Shown piece after piece: positions 36,371 to 45,461 of a stretch of 64,000 nt of DNA. Origin of the DNA: Maritalea porphyrae. GTDB lineage: Bacteria > Pseudomonadota > Alphaproteobacteria > Rhizobiales > Devosiaceae. A program made the position numbers and the translations under genes. Each line of letters begins with the position of its first letter. The stretch's first letter is position 1. The stretch covers positions 274,663 to 338,662 of the forward strand of contig NZ_BSNI01000001.1 of the NCBI RefSeq assembly GCF_030159895.1, written 5' to 3'. The notes under the pieces were generated by a model that worked only from the letters and a program-made list of their open reading frames with translations, was not told the origin of the DNA and made no database searches.

Positions 36371-37429
36371 ATGGATATAGCGCAGAATTCGGCGCCCATG
36401 GATGATTATGTGCGGGACGTTAGGAAGCGTTGGCTTGGCCTGTCTATCGTGGGGCTTTTGCTGCTTTTGAGCTTTATTATCGACGTGTCGAATGGGCCGG
36501 GGAATTTTCCATTATCAACAGTATTTGAAACACTGCTTGATAAAAATGCTCATGGCATCAAGCTAGAAGTGATTGTTTGGGATTTTCGTTTGCCCGTTGC
36601 GGTTACCGCCATTCTTGTTGGTGCAATTTTGGCGATTGCTGGGGCTCAAATGCAAACAATTTTGAATAACCCTTTGGCCGAACCATTTACCCTAGGCGTT
36701 TCATCAGCTGCCAGTTTTGGTGCCGCGCTCGCGATTGTTACAGGCTGGAGCCTGGTGCCCGGTGTCGGGCATTTGCTTGTCACCATGAATGCGTTTGTTT
36801 TTGCTTTAGCGACCTGTGGGTTGGTGCTTTTTGCGTCGCGCCTTAAAGGCATTGGTGCGGAAACGATGATCCTGTTCGGCATCGCGATCTTTTTCACGTT
36901 CAATGCGGCGCTGGCGATCATGCAATATATGGCCTCAGAAGATGAGTTGGCCCGCATTGTGTTTTGGATGATGGGGTCTTTGTCGCGCGCGAGCTGGGAA
37001 AAGATTGGATTGGGTGGCTTATTGCTTGTGGTGATTTTGCCCATCTGCTTTTGGCGCAGCTGGCAGCTCACCGCCTTGCGGATGGGTGAGGAAGCAGCGA
37101 TTAGCTTTGGTGTTGATGTGGAGCGCATTCGTATTGAAATGCTCATCATCATTTCGTTGCTCGCCGCGACGGCCGTGGCCTTTGTTGGCACGGTTGGATT
37201 TGTCGGTCTTGTGGGGCCACATATTGCACGGATGATTGTGGGAGAAGATCAACGCTATTTCTTTCCACTTTCAGCATTGGTTGGCGCGTTGGTGATGTCG
37301 CTAACCTCGGTGGTCTCAAAAATGATCACGCCTGGCGTGATTTACCCAATTGGCATCATCACCGCGCTAATCGGCGTGCCAATTTTCATCATTCTCATTC
37401 TCAACACACGTAAGGAGCGACTAAGATGA
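36371..37429 (+). CDS. Iron ABC transporter permease (FecCD family)
   Basis: 352 residues with about nine to ten membrane helices. 'RLPVAVTAILVGAILAIAGAQMQTILNNPLAEPFTLGVS' in the N-terminal third is the BtuC/FecCD signature, cited in part; 'GTVGFVGLVGPHIARMIVGEDQR' contains the loop that contacts the ATPase. Overlaps the ATPase gene by ATGA (37426-37429). Confidence 0.95.
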   Translation: MDIAQNSAPMDDYVRDVRKRWLGLSIVGLLLLLSFIIDVSNGPGNFPLSTVFETLLDKNAHGIKLEVIVWDFRLPVAVTAILVGAILAIAGAQMQTILNNPLAEPFTLGVSSAASFGAALAIVTGWSLVPGVGHLLVTMNAFVFALATCGLVLFASRLKGIGAETMILFGIAIFFTFNAALAIMQYMASEDELARIVFWMMGSLSRASWEKIGLGGLLLVVILPICFWRSWQLTALRMGEEAAISFGVDVERIRIEMLIIISLLAATAVAFVGTVGFVGLVGPHIARMIVGEDQRYFFPLSALVGALVMSLTSVVSKMITPGVIYPIGIITALIGVPIFIILILNTRKERLR

Positions 37430-38220
37430 GTTTGCTAATTGACGGATTACATGCCGGCTATTCCGGTACAAAAATCTTGACCGATGTGACGATTGAGAAT
37501 TTGCAATCAGGTGAACTTGTTGGGGTGATTGGTCCTAATGCGGCGGGAAAGTCCACCTTGTTCAAATCTATCGCTGGGGTCATAAAGCCCATGAGCGGAG
37601 ACATTTTGATCAATGGTAAGTCAACGTTCAATATGTCGCGCGCTCAGCGGGCGAAACATGTGGCCTATATGCCCCAAGCTTATGGCTGCAATGCGGTTTT
37701 AACGGTTTTTGAATCGGTGTTGCTCGCACTGAAGCAAAGTGGTGGTTGGCGCGTAAACCAAGCACAGTTGGATCGAGTGGCGAGCATTTTGCACACCCTC
37801 GGTTTGGAACATATTGCGGGGCGCAATATCGCGTTTCTAAGCGGCGGTCAGGCGCAAATGGTTGCGGTGGCGCAAACCTTGGTGCGCGAACCTGACATAA
37901 TTTTGTTTGATGAACCTACAAGCGCGCTCGACCTTCGCCATCAATTGCAAATTATGAGCCAGATCCGAAAAGCGATCACATCAAATGGGCTGGTGGGACT
38001 TGCAGCCCTGCATGATCTCAATTTGGCAGCTCAATTTTGCGACCGTTTGGTGCTGATCAAAGATGGTCAAATCAGAGCGGATGGCTCGCCAGAGTTGGTG
38101 CTTGGCAGCTCAGATATTGATGATGCATATGGCGTATCAACCGAGCTTGGCCGCACGGGTTCTGGGAGATTGTTTGTGGACGCAACATTGAACAAGGTGC
38201 AAGCAAAACGTGTTGCGTGA
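37426..38220 (+). CDS. Iron ABC transporter ATP-binding protein (FecE/FhuC family)
   Basis: 264 residues. Walker A GPNAAGKST at 36-44, signature LSGGQAQM near 140, Walker B IILFDEPTSALDLR near 163, H-loop 'LAALHDLNLA' near 194. The signature has LSGGQ intact. Third gene of the importer; no outer-membrane receptor is encoded in the window, so uptake across the outer membrane must rely on a receptor elsewhere. Confidence 0.95.
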   Translation: MSLLIDGLHAGYSGTKILTDVTIENLQSGELVGVIGPNAAGKSTLFKSIAGVIKPMSGDILINGKSTFNMSRAQRAKHVAYMPQAYGCNAVLTVFESVLLALKQSGGWRVNQAQLDRVASILHTLGLEHIAGRNIAFLSGGQAQMVAVAQTLVREPDIILFDEPTSALDLRHQLQIMSQIRKAITSNGLVGLAALHDLNLAAQFCDRLVLIKDGQIRADGSPELVLGSSDIDDAYGVSTELGRTGSGRLFVDATLNKVQAKRVA

Positions 38221-38252
38221 GTGTTGATCGGTCGATGCACCAAACGCATCCA

Positions 38253-38285
38253 ATAAAAATCTGCCCCAGCTTTTGGCCGGGGCAG
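38253..38285 (-). terminator. Terminator of the SH3/crystallin gene
   Basis: Minus strand CTGCCCCgGC, short loop, GCTGGGGCAG, then ATTTTTATT. The stem may also stop plus-strand transcription from the ABC operon, although no T-run follows on that side. Confidence 0.8.
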
Positions 38286-38323
38286 TTGGAGGACAGCATC
38301 AATGCTGTAAGGTCAGGATCGTC

Positions 38324-38992
38324 CTAGTAGCGGTATGACTTATAAGACGAAATTTCATTGTTTAGGCGCCAGCCGAGACGCGGAACGTCATGATCGATAG
38401 TGCGGCAGATGCCTTTGAAGTTCTTGTGCTTACACACTTTCACCGCTGCGTCGCCGATGATTTGGATTGATGAAATCCGATCATTCCATTTTGGCGGTAG
38501 CAAGTTGTTTGACTTACCTGCATTCACACATGCTTTTCTGCCGCGATAGTTCTTCTGGCTATAGAAACAGACTTTGGCTTTGCGTGGCTTGTGCGGATAT
38601 GTGTAGCCATCATCTGTTGAAAAACCGAAGGTGAAAGATGAGCCGCCTGAGCCAAACTGGAAGCCAAATGTAACTTTTGGATCTTCATATGTTGGCGTTG
38701 GTGTTGGTTTTGGCTTTGGTTTGTGGCCGATTTTTTTCAAATATTTGGCAGCAACCCAGCCGTCAGGGCCTTTGTGAGTAACATAGCACCACTTTTTGGA
38801 TGGGGTACATTTGTTCACATTTACTGTTTCGCCTTTATACAAGGCGTCAACAATGTTGTAGCCCGTGCCCGGGCCAGAGCGTACATTCAGTGCTGATTGA
38901 GCCTTAGCGGCAAATGCAAATGCTGAGGTGCCGGTGATGATGACGCCGATTGTGGCCAATGCGACGGTTTTGGTGATTTTGCGAAAGTCCAT
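38324..38992 (-). CDS. Secreted SH3b plus beta/gamma-crystallin-like protein
   Basis: 222 residues from the second in-frame Met (38992). Signal peptide about 1-28; SH3b domain about 30-90 ('ALNVRSGPGTGYNIVDALYKGETV'-like block, part cited); a Lys/Pro linker (KPKPKPTPTPTYED); then a beta/gamma-crystallin or I36-inhibitor-like domain ('VCFYSQKNYRGRKAC', 'VKVCKHKNFKGICRTI'). Greek-key repeats with FxxxNYRG are visible twice. Likely an envelope protein that binds cell wall through SH3b; Ca binding is possible. Monocistronic, with its own terminator. Confidence 0.8.
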   Translation of the reverse strand: MDFRKITKTVALATIGVIITGTSAFAFAAKAQSALNVRSGPGTGYNIVDALYKGETVNVNKCTPSKKWCYVTHKGPDGWVAAKYLKKIGHKPKPKPTPTPTYEDPKVTFGFQFGSGGSSFTFGFSTDDGYTYPHKPRKAKVCFYSQKNYRGRKACVNAGKSNNLLPPKWNDRISSIQIIGDAAVKVCKHKNFKGICRTIDHDVPRLGWRLNNEISSYKSYRY

Positions 38993-39159
38993 TTCAGATC
39001 TCCCAGTTTTGAGCTTCACGAATTCTGTGATGCCACTTAACCAAAACCTTGCTGAATGGTTACTGAATGGTAATGTTCAGTTTCAGTTCATGTTCATGAA
39101 CTGGGAGACTTATTCATTAAAAACAAATGTTTAGATGTATTTTGGCGGTGCGGAATGGC

Positions 39160-39540
39160 CTATTTTTGGACCGGTTTTGCCTTGCCCGTCTCATCAAGCG
39201 CCACATAAACAAAGCGGCCATCGGTCACTTTTTCCCGCTCATCCAAGCGGTTTCGGCGCGCCCAGGCTTCCATAAACACGGCAATTGATGTGTTGCCCAC
39301 GCGCTCAATCGTTGTGTAAACGCACAGCACGTCTCCCACTTTAACTGGGGCAATAAAGGTCATGGCTTCCACCGCGACGGTGACAACGCGAGATTTTGAA
39401 CGTTCTGCTGCTGCGATGCCGCCTGCAATATCCATTTGACTGAGCACCCAGCCGCCAAAAATATCGCCTGATGGGTTCGTATCACCAGGCATTGCGATAG
39501 TGCGGATAGTCAGTTCGCCTTTGGGTGCGTCTTCGCTCAT
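39160..39540 (-). CDS. Acyl-CoA thioesterase, YciA-like
   Basis: 126-residue hot-dog thioesterase. 'DTNPSGDIFGGWVLSQMDIAGG' near residue 19 carries the catalytic Asp and the GG helix start of the YciA/BACH group; 'VTVAVEAMTFIAPVKVGD' follows. Hydrolyses acyl-CoAs in the cytoplasm. Follows thymidine kinase by four bases, so probably co-transcribed. Confidence 0.92.
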   Translation of the reverse strand: MSEDAPKGELTIRTIAMPGDTNPSGDIFGGWVLSQMDIAGGIAAAERSKSRVVTVAVEAMTFIAPVKVGDVLCVYTTIERVGNTSIAVFMEAWARRNRLDEREKVTDGRFVYVALDETGKAKPVQK

Positions 39541-39544
39541 TTGC

Positions 39545-40207
39545 TTATCCTATTGCCGAAATAGTTGGGTGATCATCTTCATCATCATCGCCCAGATCGA
39601 GCGATGTTTGGCGTTCAATATTCACAACGCTGGTTGGATTCATGCGCTCTTCCCAATGGCGCCGGCAAAGGGAAACATAGACCTCTTTGCCAATGCTAAC
39701 CTGTTCGCCTTCGCGGATGACGTCGCCATTCTCGTCCAGGCGAACAACCATTGAGGCCTTGGATCCACACTCACAGATGGTGCGGATCTCGCGCAGAATA
39801 TCGGCAATGGCCAGCAGTTCAGCCGAGCCTTCAAACAGTTTGCCTTGAAAATCTGTTCGTAGGCCGAAGCACATTACCGGAATGCCCAAACGATCCGCGA
39901 CGCGCGCCAATTGCCAAACCTGAGCGCTTGTCAAAAACTGTGCTTCATCCACAAAAATACAATTGATGCGCTTTTCTTTGTTGGCAACTTCGACATCGGC
40001 CAACAGGTCCAGTTCGCGGTCATAGAGGTTGGCTTCAACGTCCAGTCCAATGCGCGACGTGATTTTGCCAACGCCATCTTCCACATAAAGGGATGATGTG
40101 TAGAGCCGCACATGCATGCCGCGTTCTTGGTAGTTGTGGGCGGCCTGCAAAAGAATTGTCGATTTGCCCGCATTCATCGCTGCATAGGAGAAATAAAGCT
40201 TTGCCAT
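39545..40207 (-). CDS. tdk: Thymidine kinase (type II)
   Basis: Salvage of thymidine to dTMP. 220 residues: P-loop AAMNAGKST at 9-17, VDEAQF near 92, lasso region near 175 and four zinc ligands (CECG near 145 and CRRH near 183). An acidic tail (DLGDDDEDDHP) is extra. About 130 bases upstream a strong minus-strand terminator closes a different transcript. Confidence 0.95.
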   Translation of the reverse strand: MAKLYFSYAAMNAGKSTILLQAAHNYQERGMHVRLYTSSLYVEDGVGKITSRIGLDVEANLYDRELDLLADVEVANKEKRINCIFVDEAQFLTSAQVWQLARVADRLGIPVMCFGLRTDFQGKLFEGSAELLAIADILREIRTICECGSKASMVVRLDENGDVIREGEQVSIGKEVYVSLCRRHWEERMNPTSVVNIERQTSLDLGDDDEDDHPTISAIG

Positions 40208-40335
40208 TGCCCGGGCCCTTTGTGGAATCGATTAGCTTGGCGTGCATTGTAGGCGTGAACTCGACGCAAATTGAAGCGGTGCGGCGTCGAATTGAACAAA
40301 TTCCCCCAGTTTCGTTCGATAATCGTGGCTTAAGG

Positions 40336-40460
40336 GCACAAAAAAATGGCCGCTGACGTAGCGGCCATCGCGTGTCTCGTTGGGGTGGGGGACACGTCAG
40401 TAGTGCGCAGCTATGCATGCTGCTTCGTCCAATTCGCGGGGCATGCGTTTTGAACAGTTA
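40336..40460 (-). ncRNA. Candidate small RNA with C-rich loop
   Basis: In the 405-base gap between tdk and the DUF2461 gene the minus strand has a perfect Rho-independent terminator (ATGGCCGCT, ACGTC loop, AGCGGCCAT, TTTTTT; 40340-40368) that no annotated gene uses. Directly before it is a hairpin with stem CGTGTC/GACACG (40371-40396) whose loop reads CCCCACCCCAACGA. A C-rich loop next to a terminator is the layout of Hfq- or anti-Shine-Dalgarno-type small RNAs. The 5' end is not clear; 40460 is a guess. Confidence 0.5.
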
Positions 40461-40613
40461 CAAACCTAATTTGGTTTTTTGACAGTTTGATGTCGGTGAG
40501 ATGAAATCTTTAGTTATGTGCATACTAGGTTTAGCTGTCGAACGCGTGAGTTGCCAATCGACATGCAAATAAGAAAGTGCAAACTGATTGCACTTGGGCG
40601 CAAGGAGAGCAAA

Positions 40614-41285
40614 ATGATCGGTGAAGAATTTCGCGCGTTTTTACGCGAACTCAATGAAAACAATGATCGCGCATGGTTCGAAGCCAACAAGCCGCGCTTT
40701 CAGAATGAAGTGGTTAGACCTTGCTTGGAGCTTATCGGGACTGTGGACGGTGCCGTTTCTCAGCTTAATCCGCCATTGCGGGCGGAGCCGAAGATAAATG
40801 GATCGCTCAGGCGCATTTATCGCGATACGCGTTTCTCCAAAGACAAAACGCCCTATCACACCCATGTACATCTGATATTTTGGACTGGCGGCCACCCGAA
40901 CAAGTCACCGGCGACGCACATCGTATTTAACGCAGATAGTTATGGATATGGCGCGGGACATTGGGCGCTCGATAAGGAGCAACTTGATCGCATGCGGCAG
41001 CAAATTGTGTCTGATGAGGGTAATGCCGTTTCAGGGGCTGTAGAGGCGGTTTGCCAGCACGGTGTCAAACTTGATCCGCCTGCTTTAGCGCGCGTGCCCC
41101 GTGGCTATGATAAAGATGCTGATTATGCTGATTGGTTGAGGCAAAAGGCGCTTGTCGTGAAAAGCGGTAATGCTCCTTACCCCAAGGCACTTGAAAACCT
41201 TGATGATGCTGCCAATCTGATAGTTGGCATTTGTGAAAAAATGTCGCCATTAAATAGGTATTTGGTGGATCACGTTTGGGTATAA
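40614..41285 (+). CDS. DUF2461 (TIGR02453) family protein
   Basis: 223 residues from the ATG at 40614 with AAGGAGAG upstream; the longer frame from 40518 is rejected. 'FRAFLRELNENNDRAWFEANKP' at the start and 'RIYRDTRFSKDKTPYHTHVH' near 63 are family hallmarks. Function is unknown; homologues are widespread and soluble. Confidence 0.9.
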   Translation: MIGEEFRAFLRELNENNDRAWFEANKPRFQNEVVRPCLELIGTVDGAVSQLNPPLRAEPKINGSLRRIYRDTRFSKDKTPYHTHVHLIFWTGGHPNKSPATHIVFNADSYGYGAGHWALDKEQLDRMRQQIVSDEGNAVSGAVEAVCQHGVKLDPPALARVPRGYDKDADYADWLRQKALVVKSGNAPYPKALENLDDAANLIVGICEKMSPLNRYLVDHVWV

Positions 41286-41377
41286 TAATGGGTTTGATTG
41301 CGCTCATGTTCACATTGACGCCACACTGTGTGGTTAGCAGATAGATGCGGGCGGCAATTGTTTTGTTTGGAGATAAA

Positions 41378-41779
41378 ATGAACAAGTTTGCCAAAATTGG
41401 TGGTGCAGTTGCACTAATGTTGTCAATGAGCGCACCGGCTATGGCCGAGATGTTGAACCCTGAGGGTATGTGGACCCCGGGCAACAAAGAATCGCGCTAT
41501 GAGATCAGCTATTGCGGCAAAAAAGGCACCGATTTGTGCGCCAAAGTCGCGTGGATTGATCCAAAATTCGTCAATAATGACAACAAGAAATTGTTGGGCA
41601 CCTATTTGTTCGAAGAAATTCCAATGCGCGGCCTGAATAAGTGGCGCGGCACTATTCACTTCCAAGGTCACAAGGTCAACGGCACCGTCAAACAATTGGG
41701 CGGCAACAAACTTTCAGTGAAAGCTTGTTTGTTGTTTTTGTGCGAAGAAGTGATGCTTGATCGCGTGGCCAGCAAATAG
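41378..41779 (+). CDS. Secreted DUF2147 protein
   Basis: 133 residues from the ATG at 41378 (TTGGAGA ribosome site). Signal peptide about 1-23 (SAPAMA-EM). 'EGMWTPGNKESRYEISYCGKKGTDLCAKV' is the DUF2147 opening, cited in part: a small beta-barrel with a W near the start. Function unknown; periplasmic or outer-membrane-associated. Confidence 0.85.
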   Translation: MNKFAKIGGAVALMLSMSAPAMAEMLNPEGMWTPGNKESRYEISYCGKKGTDLCAKVAWIDPKFVNNDNKKLLGTYLFEEIPMRGLNKWRGTIHFQGHKVNGTVKQLGGNKLSVKACLLFLCEEVMLDRVASK

Positions 41780-41780
41780 C

Positions 41781-42683
41781 TTAGCCCACCATTGATTTTC
41801 GGCGACGGGCCTTTTCAAAGAACACAGGGCCCGCTTCTGCCAACACAATGGCTGAAAAGATCAGCACAATCCCCAAATAGCCGTTTAGCGTTAGGCGTTC
41901 GCCCAGAATGAGGGCCGCGCCAATGGCGGCGAATAAGCTTTCCATTGAAAGAATAAGCGCCGCATTTGCTGTTGGCACATGTTGCTGGCTGATGGTGTGC
42001 AGGGTGAAGCCAATGGCCGTTGATAGAACGCCAGTATAGAGAATTTCAACCCATCCAACTTGCAGTGCTGAAACAGTTACGGATTCGGTGCCAAACGCGC
42101 CAGCTGCGCAAATGCTGCCGCCGATCAAAAAGATGCAGGCTGAAACGGTAATCGGGCGCTGGGTTTCTTTGGCAGTGGTGCCCAAAAAGAACACATATAG
42201 CGCCCAGAAGAACGAACTGCCTAAAACGTAGTAGTCGCCTTCAACAAAGTTTTCGATTTTGCCGCCGCTTAGAAGGAATAGGCCGGAAAACGCGAGAGCG
42301 GCAGCAACCCAAATTAGATTGTGCAGTTTTGCTTTTGCGAACAGAACCATGAACACAGGCACAAAGAACACGTAGAAACCGGTTAAGAATCCGGTGTTGG
42401 TGACCGATGCGGTCAGCAAACCAATTTGCTGCAACCACGATCCGAAAAAGAACGCGAATACCAAAACGCCAATATAGGTCCAGCCCTTTTTGCTGATTGG
42501 TTTATTGACCCGACGGCTTTCCCAAATCGCGAGCGGCAAGATCAATAGTCCACCAAGTAGATAGCGCGCGGCGAGGAACGTGAACGGCTCCATTGCCCCC
42601 ATGGCCGATTTTTGGGCGATGAAGGCCGAGCCCCAAATAATGGTGGCAACGATCAATAGGGCAGTGGCGGTGGCGCGTGTCAT
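41781..42683 (-). CDS. DMT family transporter (EamA) 3
   Basis: 300 residues from ATG 42683, ten membrane helices, two EamA repeats ('ATIIWGSAFIAQKSAMGAM', 'TAIGFTLHTISQQHVPTANA' near 230). Exporter of unknown substrate. Convergent with the DUF2147 gene, with one base between stop codons. Confidence 0.9.
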   Translation of the reverse strand: MTRATATALLIVATIIWGSAFIAQKSAMGAMEPFTFLAARYLLGGLLILPLAIWESRRVNKPISKKGWTYIGVLVFAFFFGSWLQQIGLLTASVTNTGFLTGFYVFFVPVFMVLFAKAKLHNLIWVAAALAFSGLFLLSGGKIENFVEGDYYVLGSSFFWALYVFFLGTTAKETQRPITVSACIFLIGGSICAAGAFGTESVTVSALQVGWVEILYTGVLSTAIGFTLHTISQQHVPTANAALILSMESLFAAIGAALILGERLTLNGYLGIVLIFSAIVLAEAGPVFFEKARRRKSMVG

Positions 42684-42743
42684 AAGCGACAACTTTCACA
42701 TCAAATGGGCATTTCGCCCAAATGAGGCGATGCCAGATAAATA

Positions 42744-43967
42744 CTATAGGACCTTATCGAGGGCGTTGATCAACTGCTCGATTTCACTTTGGCTGGTGTA
42801 ATGCACAAATGACATGCGCAAAACGCCATGGTCAATACCAAGATCAAGGGCGTCGATTAGGCGGTAAGCATAGAAATGCCCGCCCGCTGCCATGATCTTG
42901 TGTTTTGCCAATTCTTCCGCCAATTCCTGGCCAGGCTTTTGGCAATGGATGGCAATGGTTGGTACACGATCTTCAGCCGTTGACGGGCCAATGATGCGGA
43001 CATCGTTGCGGCCACGAAGATATGCAAGCAATGGCTCGATAAGCGCGGTTTCTTGCTCGCGCATAATTAGGGAGGTGGCCCGATAAGGGTCGGACGCACC
43101 CTGCGTACCTGCAATTTTGGCCAACTCATCGAAATAGTCGACAATGCCGTTGCAAGCCGCGATTTGCGCATGGTCTGGCCCTGCAGGGACCAAACGCTTT
43201 CGCAAAATGTCTTTATTGAAGAAGTGTCCTTGGTTTGGCAATTTCCACGCTAGGTCTGGGTCAACCACCATCACCCCTTGGTGTGGGCCATATGTTTTGT
43301 AGGTTGAGAACAAATAGATATCGACACCTAAATCGGTGATGTCAGGCAAGGAGTGCGGCGCATATGCAACCCCGTCGACAACTGTGATCGCGCCCACGGA
43401 ATGCGCGATTTCGCAGATCTTCTTCACTGGATTGATGTGCCCGACAATGTTGGAGCAATGTGGAAAAGCCACCAGTTTCACTTTGTCATCTAGCAAGTTG
43501 GCCAACTCATCCAAGTCGAGTTCAGCCGTTTGGGTGTTGACCTGCCATTCGCGCACTTCCACGCCGATTTTTGCAAGCTTGCGGAACGCACCTGTATTTG
43601 CTTCGTGACACTGGTTGGTGACGATAATTGCATCACCTGCTGAGAGCATTTCCTCTAAAGCTTTGCCAAGTGTGTAGGTGTTGGCCGTGGTTGAAGGGCC
43701 AATGTGGATGGCGTCCACTGAACAATTTAGCGCTTTGGCCAAACGTTCATGCGCTAAATCCATCTCCTTGCCAGCTTCTTGAGAAGCAGGGTAGGCACCA
43801 TAGGGCTGCAGCTTATGGGAGGTGTAATAGTGATTATAGTGCTCGATGACTTGCTTTGCCATGTAGGCGCCGCCAGCATTTTCAAAGAATCCCCAGCCCT
43901 GAAGGTTGGCTTGTTTGAACGCAGGAAAGTTGGCGCGAACCGCCTCGGTATCTAGTGGCAATGTCAT
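42744..43967 (-). CDS. Class V aminotransferase / cysteine desulfurase-like protein
   Basis: 407 residues from the ATG at 43967; the frame runs back to 44126 but those codons lack family character. PLP fold type I: 'GWGFFENAGGAYMAKQV' near 27, the cofactor Asp in 'TVVDGVAYAPHS' near 205 and the Schiff-base Lys in 'STYKTYGPHQG' near 228. It belongs to the SufS/CsdA-like 'cysteine desulfurase-like' group but lacks an obvious active-site Cys loop, so desulfurase activity is doubtful. Isolated gene. Confidence 0.85.
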   Translation of the reverse strand: MTLPLDTEAVRANFPAFKQANLQGWGFFENAGGAYMAKQVIEHYNHYYTSHKLQPYGAYPASQEAGKEMDLAHERLAKALNCSVDAIHIGPSTTANTYTLGKALEEMLSAGDAIIVTNQCHEANTGAFRKLAKIGVEVREWQVNTQTAELDLDELANLLDDKVKLVAFPHCSNIVGHINPVKKICEIAHSVGAITVVDGVAYAPHSLPDITDLGVDIYLFSTYKTYGPHQGVMVVDPDLAWKLPNQGHFFNKDILRKRLVPAGPDHAQIAACNGIVDYFDELAKIAGTQGASDPYRATSLIMREQETALIEPLLAYLRGRNDVRIIGPSTAEDRVPTIAIHCQKPGQELAEELAKHKIMAAGGHFYAYRLIDALDLGIDHGVLRMSFVHYTSQSEIEQLINALDKVL

Positions 43968-44145
43968 GATCGAATGTTCCCAGAAATTGGTTGTACCAAC
44001 ATTGGTAGCGCGGGATTGTTTGATCGGCAAGTCAAAAAACACCAATTGGTTGGGAGGCCAATTGGTGCTTCTTTGGGGGAACAAACTTGAAAGGGAAAAG
44101 GTTTGGCAGCGAGGGCATGCCGCCAAACCTTGTGGCTAGTTGAAT

Positions 44146-44742
44146 CTAGCCATTTGAAGGGGCGGGCGTACCTTGGTTTTGTTGGCCGCGTGGACCTTTA
44201 CCTTGCTTGCCCTTGCCGTGTTCGCCACGTGGTCCTTTTTTGCCACCGGCTTTGTTTATTTGGCTCTTTTGTTCGTCGCTTAGCGTTTCGTAAAACGTCT
44301 CAAATGCTGGTAGCACGGTGTTCATGCTTTCAAGCTGCAACTCCATCATAGCCGTGCGATGAGCCAGTTTTTCAGCCGCGCCTTCAGGCTTGTCTTCTTT
44401 CAGCGGGGCGCAGCTTTCAGCGAACTCAGTTTGTGCTGTAAGTGCGGCAGTTTTCAAATCGTCAAATGCTGGGCGTTGCTCGTCAGTTAGATCGATGCGG
44501 ATCGCCATGATTTCGAGCATTTTGTCTAGGCGATCAGCGCCTTCCTCTGAGCAAATGGCACCAAGGAAACCGTGGCCGCCGCGAACAGCGCGGAATTGAC
44601 CTTTGCCTTTGCGCTCTTGCTTTTGTTCAGCTTTTGGCGACTGGTTTGAATTGTCTTGCGCAAAAGCTGCCGGGGCGAACGCGCTGATTGACATTGTACC
44701 AACTAGCGTTGCTGCAAGTGCGAGTGTTGAGAGCTTCTTCAT
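44146..44742 (-). CDS. Spy/CpxP (LTXXQ) family periplasmic protein
   Basis: 198 residues from ATG 44742 with GGAAGAAG upstream. Signal peptide about 1-28 (AFA-QD). Two LTXXQ-type motifs, IDLTDEQRPAF and ETLSDEQKSQ. A very basic, Gly/Lys/Gln-rich tail (about 165-198). Spy/CpxP proteins are periplasmic chaperones or metal/envelope-stress sensors. The basic tail is not usual and may bind nucleic acid or phosphate surfaces. Confidence 0.85.
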   Translation of the reverse strand: MKKLSTLALAATLVGTMSISAFAPAAFAQDNSNQSPKAEQKQERKGKGQFRAVRGGHGFLGAICSEEGADRLDKMLEIMAIRIDLTDEQRPAFDDLKTAALTAQTEFAESCAPLKEDKPEGAAEKLAHRTAMMELQLESMNTVLPAFETFYETLSDEQKSQINKAGGKKGPRGEHGKGKQGKGPRGQQNQGTPAPSNG

Positions 44743-44885
44743 TTTGTCTTCTTCCTTTGCCCGGTTCTGTTGTGGGCGCTTGATGTTTGGCGTCTGATCG
44801 AGATTGAAGATAGGGCACCCAGCATTGCGTGAAGTTTTCCGCGGAATGAAAAAACCGTAAGGTTGGAAAGGATTGAAAATCGACA

Positions 44886-44919
44886 CAAAAAAAAGACCGA
44901 TGCGGGTAAGGCATCGGTC
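44886..44919 (-). terminator. Terminator of the 82-residue membrane-protein gene
   Basis: Minus strand GACCGATGC, CTTACCC loop, GCATCGGTC, then eight T. Perfect nine-pair stem; lies about 90 bases past the stop at 45009 and before the Spy/CpxP gene. Confidence 0.88.
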
Positions 44920-45008
44920 AAGTTTAGTTTTTGGGGGGTGCTTTCCAATTTGTCGCTATGGACTTCGCTTAGAAAGCGGGGGGCGAATGGAGGTCGTATT
45001 GAATATTG

Positions 45009-45257
45009 TTAGCGCGAACGCTTTGAGTTTCGCACTGGTACCGCTTGGCGTTTGGTCTGCGCCATTTGGCGCCATACGCCAAAGATGATGGCAGAGCAAA
45101 GGCCGAGCGCTGGCAAAATTACGCCAAATGCCAATGTGTTGGATTGATGTGCGTTGGCTGCGAAGGCTGGGCTGACGACAAGCAGAAGAGCAAACAGAGC
45201 AGCGAGTGCCCCTGTGATTTTGGCTAAGCGTGCATTTTGCTTTTTGAACCGATTCAT
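45009..45257 (-). CDS. Small membrane protein, 82 residues
   Basis: Two hydrophobic stretches (about 13-34, the first ending in an AFA signal-like motif, and 42-62) and a basic tail (KRQAVPVRNSKRSR). AAGGA lies before the ATG and a strong terminator lies downstream, supporting a real gene. No family recognised. Confidence 0.65.
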   Translation of the reverse strand: MNRFKKQNARLAKITGALAALFALLLVVSPAFAANAHQSNTLAFGVILPALGLCSAIIFGVWRQMAQTKRQAVPVRNSKRSR

Positions 45258-45461
45258 TGCTTCATCCTTGCTTTTTCACGTCATTTTTGTTGTTGCCAAG
45301 ATGATACGTAGTTGCGGTCAGAGTTGGATCAAACTTAGGAGATTTGCGTTCAATTGTGCGGCAAGTTTGTGGCAAAGGATTAATGCCAATTGCGGCTTGC
45401 CAAATGGTGGCGAACTTGTTTTGATCGCTTCTGATAGGACCCAACCAAAGAAACTTTCAAC

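Noticed and set aside
42744-43967. Assignment as a true cysteine desulfurase (SufS)
   Set aside because: No suf or isc genes are near and no clear catalytic Cys loop is seen; kept only as desulfurase-like.
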